Source: an uncultured Ruminococcus sp.
Lineage (GTDB): Bacteria > Bacillota > Clostridia > Oscillospirales > Ruminococcaceae
Reading direction: 5' to 3'
Assembly: GCA_947169885.1 (NCBI GenBank)
Contig: CAMVRM010000003.1
Span: forward strand, 1 to 64,000
Length of the DNA stretch: 64,000 bases
Below, piece by piece: positions 26,660 through 34,588 of the stretch (the first letter of the stretch is position 1; each line of letters opens with the position of its first letter). The position numbers and the translations under genes are program-made. Below the pieces are notes generated by a model that was given only the letters and a program-made list of their open reading frames with translations, searched no databases and was not told the DNA's origin.

Positions 26660-28594
26660 ATGCTTATCAATATAGAGCATATTTATAAATATTTTAACGG
26701 CGAAGCACTGTTAAAGGACATCTGCTTTACCCTCAACGAAAATGAGATAGTCGGTATTGTCGGCAAAAACGGCTGCGGAAAATCGACTCTGCTTAAAATG
26801 ATACTCGGCGAGGAGGAGTATGACAAGTCACCTGACGGGAACGGTTCTATGACCGTCAAGGACTGCGTTATCGGATTTCTTGAACAGAACAGCGGACTTG
26901 ATTCAGCCGCAACAGTCATTGAGGAAATGAACGATGCGTTCTCCGAACTGAAAAAAGTCAAGGAGCGCATGGACGAGCTGACGCTGCACATGACCGAATA
27001 CGTCGGCGACCAGCTTGAAATGGCTGCCGATGAGTACAGCCGCCTTTCCTCATATTTTGAACTGCATGACGGATACAACACCGATTTCAAGATAAAGCAG
27101 ATACTCAACGGCATGGGCTTTTCAGAACTTGCGTATGACAGGGAGATAGCTTCACTTTCCGGCGGCGAAAAAACAAGGCTCGCACTTGCAAAACTGCTTC
27201 TCGAACAGCCCGAACTGCTTATCCTTGACGAGCCGACCAACCACCTTGACTTCAAAACGCTCATATGGCTTGAAAGCTACCTGAAAACCTATCGTGGGTC
27301 AATAATCATCGTGTCGCACGACCGTTATTTTCTTGACAAACTCTGTTCAAGGATATGCGAGATCGAGAACGGCAGGCTTATGTCTTTCAAGGGAAATTAC
27401 ACTGATTACACCCAACTGAAAGAACAGCTCACCGCCCGTCAGCTGAAAGAATACAACGCCGCACAGCAGCAGGTAGCACAGCTTGAAGATTACATCGCAC
27501 GAAACAAGGTCAGGGCATCGACCGCAAAAATGGCAAAGTCCCGTGAAAAGCAGCTGGAACGCATCGAAATGCCCGATAAGCCGCTCATACTCGACAAGCC
27601 GCCGAAGATACGGCTGGGCTACACTATCGAGCCGACAAAGGACGTTGTTCAGGTGGTGAAATGTCCGCTGGTCGTGGGCGAGGGCGAAAGTGAGAAAACG
27701 CTCATCGAGAGCCTTGACCTGAATGTAAGACGTGGCGAACACGTTGCACTTATCGGCAGCAACGGCATCGGCAAGACTTCCGTTCTGAAGCTGATACAGG
27801 GGCTGATCCCGAAACGTTCAGGAAATATCCTCTGGGGCAACAACGTCAAGGTAAGCTACTTCGATCAGGAACACGCTTCGCTCAATCCGCACGACACCGC
27901 TATCGAGGCTGTTTCAAGGCGTTTTCCGCAGATGACCGATGCCGAGATAAGAAAGGCGCTCGCATCGGTGCTGTTTCACGGCGAGGACGTTTTCAAGCCT
28001 GTTTCGGTGCTGAGCGGCGGCGAGCGTGCAAAGCTGTGCTTCTGCATCATGGCGCTGAACAAGGGCAATTTCCTTATCCTTGACGAGCCGACCAACCATA
28101 TCGACCTTTCGACCAAGGAAGTTCTTGAAGAAGCGCTAAAAGACTTCGAGGGCACGATGCTGCTCGTTTCTCATGACCGCTATCTGCTGAGCAAGACCGC
28201 CACACGTATCGTCGAACTTACAGAGGGCAGCGTCCGCAGCTTTGACGGCGGTTTCGAGGGCTACATAAAGACTATCGAAGCAGAGGAAAAAGCCGAACAG
28301 GAAAAACTTGCCGAGGACAAGCGTCTTAAAGCCGAGGAAGAATACAAGCAGTCTAAACAGCGTTCCTACCGCTCGAAACAGCAGCGTGCCGATGATGCCA
28401 AGCGCCGTCAGCGCATCAAGGAGCTTGAAACGGAGATCGCCGAACTTGAGGAACTTATCGAAACGCTTGAAGCTGAGATCGCAACTCCCGAGGTGTCGGG
28501 CGATTATGCGCTCATGACTGAAAAATGCGCACTTCTTGAACAATCCCGACAGGATATTGACTCGAAAATGGAAGAATGGGCATCGCTTGAATAA
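26660..28594 (+). CDS. ABC-F family ATP-binding protein
   Basis: Two ABC domains ('GIVGKNGCGKSTLLKMI', 'LSGGEKTRLALAKLLL', 'LLILDEPTNHLDF'; 'IGSNGIGKTSVLKLI', 'LSGGERAKL', 'FLILDEPTNHIDL'), no TM domain, C-terminal coiled coil. Confidence 0.95.
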   Translation: MLINIEHIYKYFNGEALLKDICFTLNENEIVGIVGKNGCGKSTLLKMILGEEEYDKSPDGNGSMTVKDCVIGFLEQNSGLDSAATVIEEMNDAFSELKKVKERMDELTLHMTEYVGDQLEMAADEYSRLSSYFELHDGYNTDFKIKQILNGMGFSELAYDREIASLSGGEKTRLALAKLLLEQPELLILDEPTNHLDFKTLIWLESYLKTYRGSIIIVSHDRYFLDKLCSRICEIENGRLMSFKGNYTDYTQLKEQLTARQLKEYNAAQQQVAQLEDYIARNKVRASTAKMAKSREKQLERIEMPDKPLILDKPPKIRLGYTIEPTKDVVQVVKCPLVVGEGESEKTLIESLDLNVRRGEHVALIGSNGIGKTSVLKLIQGLIPKRSGNILWGNNVKVSYFDQEHASLNPHDTAIEAVSRRFPQMTDAEIRKALASVLFHGEDVFKPVSVLSGGERAKLCFCIMALNKGNFLILDEPTNHIDLSTKEVLEEALKDFEGTMLLVSHDRYLLSKTATRIVELTEGSVRSFDGGFEGYIKTIEAEEKAEQEKLAEDKRLKAEEEYKQSKQRSYRSKQQRADDAKRRQRIKELETEIAELEELIETLEAEIATPEVSGDYALMTEKCALLEQSRQDIDSKMEEWASLE

Positions 28595-28641
28595 CATAAC
28601 CCCCTTTACCGCATTATAATGTAGTAAGGGGGGATCTTTTT

Positions 28642-29112
28642 ATGGATATAACCATGATCGGCAGAGACTGCGCAAAGGTGACGCTCACAGCCCACGAATG
28701 CCGTGAACTTGATATTTGCTACGAAAGCTTTTCGCCCGAGAGCATCACTGCACGGCTGTTTTTGGCGGCGGTCATCGCACGGCTTGAAACGCTTGGCGCA
28801 AAGATAGCTGCTGCCGACAAGCTGACTGCCGAGGTCTTCGACAACGGTTCTGAGGGGCTTGTGATGTATCTTTCGGGCAAAGGCATGAAAATTCCCGAGC
28901 AAAGAAAAACACAGCCGCCTGTCATCTGCAAAAACGCTGAGGAGGTCATACGAACTTCCGTCAAATTGAGCGGTGAATGGTCGTTATACCGCACAAAAAA
29001 CGGCTTTGCATTTGTGAATAATGACGATGACAGCATAATCTCCGCAAAAATAAAAGAGCATGGGAGACTTATCTCCGATGCTCCGCTTAAAAAGCTCAAA
29101 GAATTATTTTAG
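28642..29112 (+). CDS. Hypothetical protein (MecA-like N-terminal character uncertain)
   Basis: 156-aa ORF; 'MDITMIGRDCAKVTLTAHECRELDICYESFSPESITARLFLAAVIARLE'; no confident family. Confidence 0.6.
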   Translation: MDITMIGRDCAKVTLTAHECRELDICYESFSPESITARLFLAAVIARLETLGAKIAAADKLTAEVFDNGSEGLVMYLSGKGMKIPEQRKTQPPVICKNAEEVIRTSVKLSGEWSLYRTKNGFAFVNNDDDSIISAKIKEHGRLISDAPLKKLKELF

Positions 29113-29748
29113 CGAATCGACTGCCGCTTTCAGGTCGTGCGCTTTGAAAAGATACGAACCCGAAACAAGAGTGTCAGCACCGTATTTGCGGACGAGCGGC
29201 GCAGTCTCGGCGTTTATGCCGCCGTCAACCTCTATGCGCACTTCCCTGCCGCTTTCTTCGGCAAGCTGTTTAGCCTGAGCGATCTTCGGCAGCATATCCT
29301 CATTGAAAGACTGACCGCCGAATCCGGGTTCTACCGTCATGACGAGTATCATGTCAAGCTTGCCGATAAACGGTGCAAGAACAGCCGCTTCGGTCGCAGG
29401 TCTGAGTGCAAGCCCTGTCTTGCAGCCGAGTTCGTGGATACGGTCGAGAACTGCGTCAACGTCCTCGCAAGCTTCGTAATGAACGGTGATATAGTCAGCG
29501 CCTGCCGCCGCATAATCGGCGACATAGCGTATAGGATCGTTTATCATCAAATGGACATCGACAGGCATTTTAACTGCGCTGCGAATGCTTTTAAGCACAG
29601 GCTGACCAAAGCTGATGTTGTTGACGAAAAGCCCGTCCATAACATCAAAGTGCAGCCAGTCAGAGCCTGCTTGTTCGATTTTCTGTATTTCGTCACCAAG
29701 GCAGGTGAAATCCGCCGAAAGCAAAGATGCCGCCACGATAGTGTCCAT
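29104..29748 (-). CDS. rpe: Ribulose-phosphate 3-epimerase
   Basis: 'IVAASLLSADFTCLGDEIQKIEQAGSDWLHFDVMDGLFVNNISFG', 'MTVEPGFGGQSF', 'EVDGGI'. Confidence 0.97.
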   Translation of the reverse strand: MDTIVAASLLSADFTCLGDEIQKIEQAGSDWLHFDVMDGLFVNNISFGQPVLKSIRSAVKMPVDVHLMINDPIRYVADYAAAGADYITVHYEACEDVDAVLDRIHELGCKTGLALRPATEAAVLAPFIGKLDMILVMTVEPGFGGQSFNEDMLPKIAQAKQLAEESGREVRIEVDGGINAETAPLVRKYGADTLVSGSYLFKAHDLKAAVDSLK

Positions 29749-29860
29749 ACATACCACTCCTTCTCCAATTTGTATTATACTACACCGAGCGGAACAAGTC
29801 AAGGAGATACAAGAAAATTTACGCTTTTGATACTATTTTAACTTTTTATTCCAAAGGCGG

Positions 29861-30445
29861 TCAGTTTGTCTGGTCATCAAGGGTGAGGGTGTATGCCGGG
29901 ATAAACTCTTCGAGAAAGACCTCGGCTTCAGGAAGTTCAAGAGCGTGTATCGACTGAAGCGTTGCAGCCTCGGCACTTGCAAAGTCATCGTTACCCATGC
30001 GGCGTTCCTCGATGCACTTTATGTACGCTGACAGTTTGTCAGCACCCTTGACCAGCCGCCACAGTTCGCTTTCACTCTCATCGGGTGTGAACAGCGGCTT
30101 GTAGCATTCACGCAAGTCCTCGGGAAGATAAGCTATCAGTCTGTCGGCGGCTTTCTGCTCTATCTCCTCATATACTGAGCGTATCTCCTTGTTATAGTAC
30201 TTGATAGGTGTCGGCAGGTCGCCCGTGATTATCTCGGAAACATCGTGATACATAGCAAGAAGTGCGCAGCGCTCGGGATCGACATCGCCGCCGAAACGTT
30301 TGTTCCTTATCAGTGCAAGTGCATGAGCGATAAACGCCGTTTCAAGGCTGTGTTCGCTGATGTTCTCGGTTATGGTGCTGCGCATGAGCGCCCAACGGTT
30401 GATATATTTCATTCGTGAGATGAATGCGAAAAATTGTGCTGCCAT
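29861..30445 (-). CDS. yfbR: HD-domain 5'-nucleotidase, YfbR-like
   Basis: 'ENISEHSLETAFIAHALALI', 'CALLAMYHDVSEIITGDLPTPIKYYNKEI'. Confidence 0.9.
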   Translation of the reverse strand: MAAQFFAFISRMKYINRWALMRSTITENISEHSLETAFIAHALALIRNKRFGGDVDPERCALLAMYHDVSEIITGDLPTPIKYYNKEIRSVYEEIEQKAADRLIAYLPEDLRECYKPLFTPDESESELWRLVKGADKLSAYIKCIEERRMGNDDFASAEAATLQSIHALELPEAEVFLEEFIPAYTLTLDDQTN

Positions 30446-30459
30446 AATTCTTCTCCCTT

Positions 30460-30903
30460 TTAAAGTGCTAAATTCATAATTATCTCGTTTTCACCTGTCT
30501 TGAAGCCCTGACGCTTGTACCAACCCTCGGTGCGTTCGCCGTGCTGAGTTATAAGAAAAACATTCACCGCACCCTGACGGACAAGTTCCTTTTTAAAAGC
30601 ATCAAGCAGCCGTTTGCCGCAGCCTTGTCCCTGCTTTTCATTATCAATGCAAAACTCGATCATACGGAAATATTTTCCGTCAAAATAATGCTCCCATTGC
30701 CCGAAGATGATTCCGACAAGACTGCCGCTTTCCCGAAGTTCCATTCCGAAAAAGCTGTTGTCATTCATAAAAGCACCGATGCGCAGGCTTGCAGTCTCGG
30801 CTGTCCAGCTGTCATTCCATGGTTCAGCGTTGAAAACGTTCATGAACAGTTCAGCATATTCGCCGAGTTGTTGTTTATCCATATAAGAAACAATATACTT
30901 CAT
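30460..30903 (-). CDS. GNAT family N-acetyltransferase
   Basis: 'MIEFCIDNEKQGQGCGKRLLDAFKKELVRQGAVNVFLITQHGERTEGWYKRQGF'. Confidence 0.9.
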   Translation of the reverse strand: MKYIVSYMDKQQLGEYAELFMNVFNAEPWNDSWTAETASLRIGAFMNDNSFFGMELRESGSLVGIIFGQWEHYFDGKYFRMIEFCIDNEKQGQGCGKRLLDAFKKELVRQGAVNVFLITQHGERTEGWYKRQGFKTGENEIIMNLAL

Positions 30904-30922
30904 ATTATTTTTACCATATATA

Positions 30923-30971
30923 AGAACCTGTCTTCACAAGGCTCTGTACGTGTCTTGTGAAGACAGGTTCT
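30923..30971. repeat. 18-bp perfect inverted repeat (hairpin / MITE-like or terminator-like element)
   Basis: AGAACCTGTCTTCACAAG (30923-30940) / CTTGTGAAGACAGGTTCT (30954-30971), 13-nt loop. Confidence 0.9.
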
Positions 30972-30975
30972 AAAA

Positions 30976-31006
30976 ATGACGGGATGTTTTGGTATCCCGT
31001 CATAGT
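30976..31006 (-). terminator. Terminator downstream of oadB
   Basis: 10-bp stem ATGACGGGAT / ATCCCGTCAT; T-tract on the minus strand. Confidence 0.78.
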
Positions 31007-31011
31007 TTTTA

Positions 31012-32280
31012 TTAACCGATCTGTACGATGCTGAGCAGAACACCTGCCGCAACAGCCGAACCGATAACGCCTGCAACGTTCGGACCCATAGCGTGCATAA
31101 GCAGATAGTTGGTAGGATTTTCCTCCTGACCGACTTTCTGTGCAACACGGGCAGCCATAGGAACAGCAGAAACGCCTGCCGAACCGATAAGCGGATTGAT
31201 CTTCTTGCCAGAAGCAAGGTACATTACCTTGCCGAGAAGCACACCGCAGGCAGTTGCCAGCGAGAATGCGATAACACCCAGCAGGATAACTTTTCCGAAA
31301 GCAATGGTGATGATATTGTCAGCCTTTGTGGTCGCACCAACGGAAGTGCCGAGGAATATCGTGATGATGTTCATAAGCTCGTTCTGAGCGGTCTTAGCGA
31401 TACGGTCGCAGCAGCCCGACTCTTTGAGCAGATTGCCGAACATGAGCATACCTACCAGCGGAGCAGCATCAGGGATCATAAGTGCGATAACAACAGTAAC
31501 AAGTATCGGGAAGAGTATTTTCTCGGTCTTGGAGACTTTTCTCAGCTGACCCATGACAACTCCACGTTCCTTTTTGGTGGTGAGAGCCTTCATGATAGGC
31601 GGCTGGATAATAGGCACAAGTGCCATATAAGTATAAGCTGCAAGTGCGATAGTACCAACGCCGATGTCATCAGTCTTGGAAAGCAGCTTGGATGAAACGA
31701 AAATAGCTGTCGGACCGTCTGCGCCGCCGATGATAGCGATAGAAGCACACTCAGCTGCGGTCATGCCGAGCAGAGCTGCGCCGATGAACGTAAAGAAGAT
31801 ACCGCCCTGAGCAGCTGCACCCAGCAGGAAGCTCTTTGGGTTAGCGATCAGCGGACCAAAGTCGGTCATAGCGCCGATGCCTAAGAATATCAGAGGAGGA
31901 TAGATCTGGAGCTTTACGCCTAGGTAAAGCATATCGAGCAAACCTCCGTGCCGCAATATGTATCCGTAGTCGAGATAGTGGTCATTGACAAGTTCGTTGC
32001 CTGTAACGGGGTCGATCTCCGTTCGTGTGGCGTATTCCCACAGTTCGGAGTGGTACATTCCTGCACCAGGTAAGTTGGTCAGCAGCATACCGAAAGAGAT
32101 CGGCAGCAGCAGCAGCGGTTCAAATCCTCTTGCGATAGCGAGATACATAAACACGAAGGAAATAAGTATCATGATTATGTTTTTCCAGCCGCCGTCAACA
32201 AGAAAGCCCGCAAAGCCCGATTTCATGCAGAGATCGTAAAGCGTGTTCAAAAAGCTCTCAATTATAGCCATAACGGTCAA
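31012..32280 (-). CDS. oadB: Na+-translocating (oxaloacetate/methylmalonyl-CoA) decarboxylase beta subunit
   Basis: 'LLLPISFGMLLTNLPG', 'DFGPLIANPKSFLLGAAAQGGIF', 'IIGGADGPTAIFVSSKL', 'KINPLIGSAGVSAVPMAARVAQ', 'MHAMGPNVAGVIGSAVAAGVLL'. Confidence 0.97.
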   Translation of the reverse strand: MTVMAIIESFLNTLYDLCMKSGFAGFLVDGGWKNIIMILISFVFMYLAIARGFEPLLLLPISFGMLLTNLPGAGMYHSELWEYATRTEIDPVTGNELVNDHYLDYGYILRHGGLLDMLYLGVKLQIYPPLIFLGIGAMTDFGPLIANPKSFLLGAAAQGGIFFTFIGAALLGMTAAECASIAIIGGADGPTAIFVSSKLLSKTDDIGVGTIALAAYTYMALVPIIQPPIMKALTTKKERGVVMGQLRKVSKTEKILFPILVTVVIALMIPDAAPLVGMLMFGNLLKESGCCDRIAKTAQNELMNIITIFLGTSVGATTKADNIITIAFGKVILLGVIAFSLATACGVLLGKVMYLASGKKINPLIGSAGVSAVPMAARVAQKVGQEENPTNYLLMHAMGPNVAGVIGSAVAAGVLLSIVQIG

Positions 32281-32303
32281 ACATTCCTTTCACTTTGATT
32301 TTC

Positions 32304-32753
32304 TCAGAACGGTCTGGTCGCTTCTGCAAGACCTGCCGCTCCCCAGGCGTTCCTGCCCGAAGGTGCGCCGCCCGAAGCCTTGATGCTGCGGACTGCGAGC
32401 TTTTTGCCCGTTTGTGCGCCGTAAGCCGCTATCGCCGCTGATATAACAGCCACGACTTCTTCCTCGATGCCGTCCTCAACAACGGGAGCAGCAGGTGCAG
32501 CCTTGACAGCAGGAGCAGCCTTTGCAGCCTCAGCAGCCTTTTGTGCAGCTTCTGCCTCAGCCTTTGCAGCAGCCTTGGCGTTAACAGCCTCGAAGATCTT
32601 GCCGTAGCACCAAACAAGCCCTATCAGCAAGATAAGTGCCACGAATACTACTGCGATACCCGTTATAACGACCGATGCGACAGTCTCGCCGCCTAAGTTT
32701 CTGTCGGACGTTTTAAGGAAATACGCAGCACTCATGCAGATTTCGGTGTTCAT
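32304..32753 (-). CDS. OadG-like gamma subunit of Na+ pump decarboxylase
   Basis: Single TM near the N-terminus, Ala/Lys/Glu-rich linker, C-terminal region; immediately upstream of oadB. Confidence 0.8.
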   Translation of the reverse strand: MNTEICMSAAYFLKTSDRNLGGETVASVVITGIAVVFVALILLIGLVWCYGKIFEAVNAKAAAKAEAEAAQKAAEAAKAAPAVKAAPAAPVVEDGIEEEVVAVISAAIAAYGAQTGKKLAVRSIKASGGAPSGRNAWGAAGLAEATRPF

Positions 32754-33000
32754 ACATTTACTCCTTTTCCTATGGATTTTTTATCAACCAATTACTTTTT
32801 ATTATACACCAATCTATCATAAATTGCAAGTCTTTCAGGCGATTTTTTGCACGGATTTTATCAAAAACATTTTGAACTTTTAGACATTAAAAAGTGAATA
32901 TTTGTTTAATTGGTAATATACATATTTTGTTGATTTTTACGTCATATTTTATTAGGATAGTTTTGCTATAATTACTTATTATATAAATGGAGGAACGAAA

Positions 33001-33801
33001 ATGCTTGAACTGCTTGGCAAAAAAATAGTCGACTATCTGCCGAACATACTGACCTCGCTGCTCATCTTTGCGATAGGATATCTTGCTATAAAAATGGTTC
33101 TAAAAGTCATGCGAAAGGCGTTCTCACGCTCAAAGCTTGACGAAACAGGATGCAGCTTTATAATCTCGGTCACGAAAGCTGTGCTGTATGTCATGTTGTT
33201 CGTAATGGTGTTATCGCAGCTCAAAGTTCCCATGTCCTCAATATTTGCAGCGCTGGGCACAGCAGGACTTGCGATAGTTGTGGCACTCAAAGACAGCCTT
33301 ACAAACGTTGCAGGCGGCATAATAGTCATGTTCTCACGCCCGTTCAGGGTCGGCGACTACATCGAGATCTCGGGCAAAGAGGGCAATGTCAGCCGTATAA
33401 CGCTGATATATACGACCCTGCTCACGCTTGACAACAAGGCGGTCATAATCCCGAATTCAACGGTCGTTTCGGCAACTGTCACCAACTACACGAAGGAAGA
33501 TATGCGCCGTCTGGAACTTAGGTTCGCAGTATCTTACGACAGTGATTTTTCAAAGGCAAAACTGCTCGTTTACGGCGTTTGTCAGCAAAATCCTCTTGCG
33601 CTTGACAAGCCTGCCGAACCGTATGTCCGCATGAGCAGTCACGATGACAGTTCGGTGGAACTTCTTCTTCGTGTATGGGTAAAGACCGAGGATTACTGGG
33701 AACTGCGCTACGGTCTGCTGGAAGAAGTCAAGACGGCTTTCGAGGCAAACGGCATAACTATCCCCTTTCCTCAGCTGGATATACACGAGGACACCCACTG
33801 A
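33001..33801 (+). CDS. mscS: Small-conductance mechanosensitive channel (MscS family)
   Basis: 'LGTAGLAIVVALKDSLTNVAGGIIVMFSRPFRVGDYIEISGKEGNVSRI'. Confidence 0.95.
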   Translation: MLELLGKKIVDYLPNILTSLLIFAIGYLAIKMVLKVMRKAFSRSKLDETGCSFIISVTKAVLYVMLFVMVLSQLKVPMSSIFAALGTAGLAIVVALKDSLTNVAGGIIVMFSRPFRVGDYIEISGKEGNVSRITLIYTTLLTLDNKAVIIPNSTVVSATVTNYTKEDMRRLELRFAVSYDSDFSKAKLLVYGVCQQNPLALDKPAEPYVRMSSHDDSSVELLLRVWVKTEDYWELRYGLLEEVKTAFEANGITIPFPQLDIHEDTH

Positions 33802-33838
33802 ACGAATACATACTGCCCTGCTGCATTTTTTCACGCAG

Positions 33839-34588
33839 TCAGGGCTTTTTGTTTGTCTGTATGTTCTCAGCTGAAAGCAGTCCGAGCGAATCAGTCAGGC
33901 ATATCGTTACAGCGCTTACTTTTTCTGCGCCAGCCTGTTTGAGAAGCGATGCACACTTGTTTATCGTTGCGCCTGTCGTAAAAATATCATCACAGATAAG
34001 GATATGCCTGCCGCTGATGTCGGGCTTGTCCTCACGGAGAAAGTATGTCTTTTCAGCCGATTCAAAGCGTTCTGCCATACCTCGCTGATGCTGTGCGACA
34101 CGGCTTTTTGTATGCCCGAGTATGCTGCCGTCATGCTCCTTGCCCAGCACTTCTGCCATTGCCTTTGCAAAGCGTTCAGCCTGATCGTAGCCACGCCGCA
34201 GCTTTTTTGAACGGTGTATCGGAACGCAGGTCACAAGGTCAATATCGTCTATCCCGTCTGAATCGAGTTTAAGACTGAGCCTTTCCGCCGCATAGTCCGC
34301 AAGCGGCAATGCAAAATGATCCTTAAAGCCGAGTATCGCCTGCTTTGCTGTCCCTGCGTATAGAAACACGGCGTTCGCATAGTCATAGTCGGGTCTTTTT
34401 CCGTTTATCGACTGCGGGAACATCAGTTTCCACGAAAGATCGGGCAGATATTCCAGCTTTTCCTCGCACTCTTTGCAGAAAGTCTCATCCATTGGGATCG
34501 GTCTTTTACAGGCACAGCACTGGTTCGGAAAGAATATGTCAAGTATCGCCCCAAGAAATCTCTGCGTTTTCGTCTTCATGCCTGTCAA
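33839..34588 (-). CDS. comF: ComF family phosphoribosyltransferase-like protein
   Basis: Zinc-finger-like 'CCACKRPIPMDETFCKECEEKL'; PRPP motif 'ILICDDIFTTGATI'. Confidence 0.92.
   Translation of the reverse strand: MTGMKTKTQRFLGAILDIFFPNQCCACKRPIPMDETFCKECEEKLEYLPDLSWKLMFPQSINGKRPDYDYANAVFLYAGTAKQAILGFKDHFALPLADYAAERLSLKLDSDGIDDIDLVTCVPIHRSKKLRRGYDQAERFAKAMAEVLGKEHDGSILGHTKSRVAQHQRGMAERFESAEKTYFLREDKPDISGRHILICDDIFTTGATINKCASLLKQAGAEKVSAVTICLTDSLGLLSAENIQTNKKP

Noticed and set aside
32430-32600. Ala-rich repetitive GCA/GCC tract in the OadG-like gene
   Set aside because: Expected Ala/Lys/Glu/Pro-rich linker of gamma or biotin-carrier-like subunits; not a repeat element.
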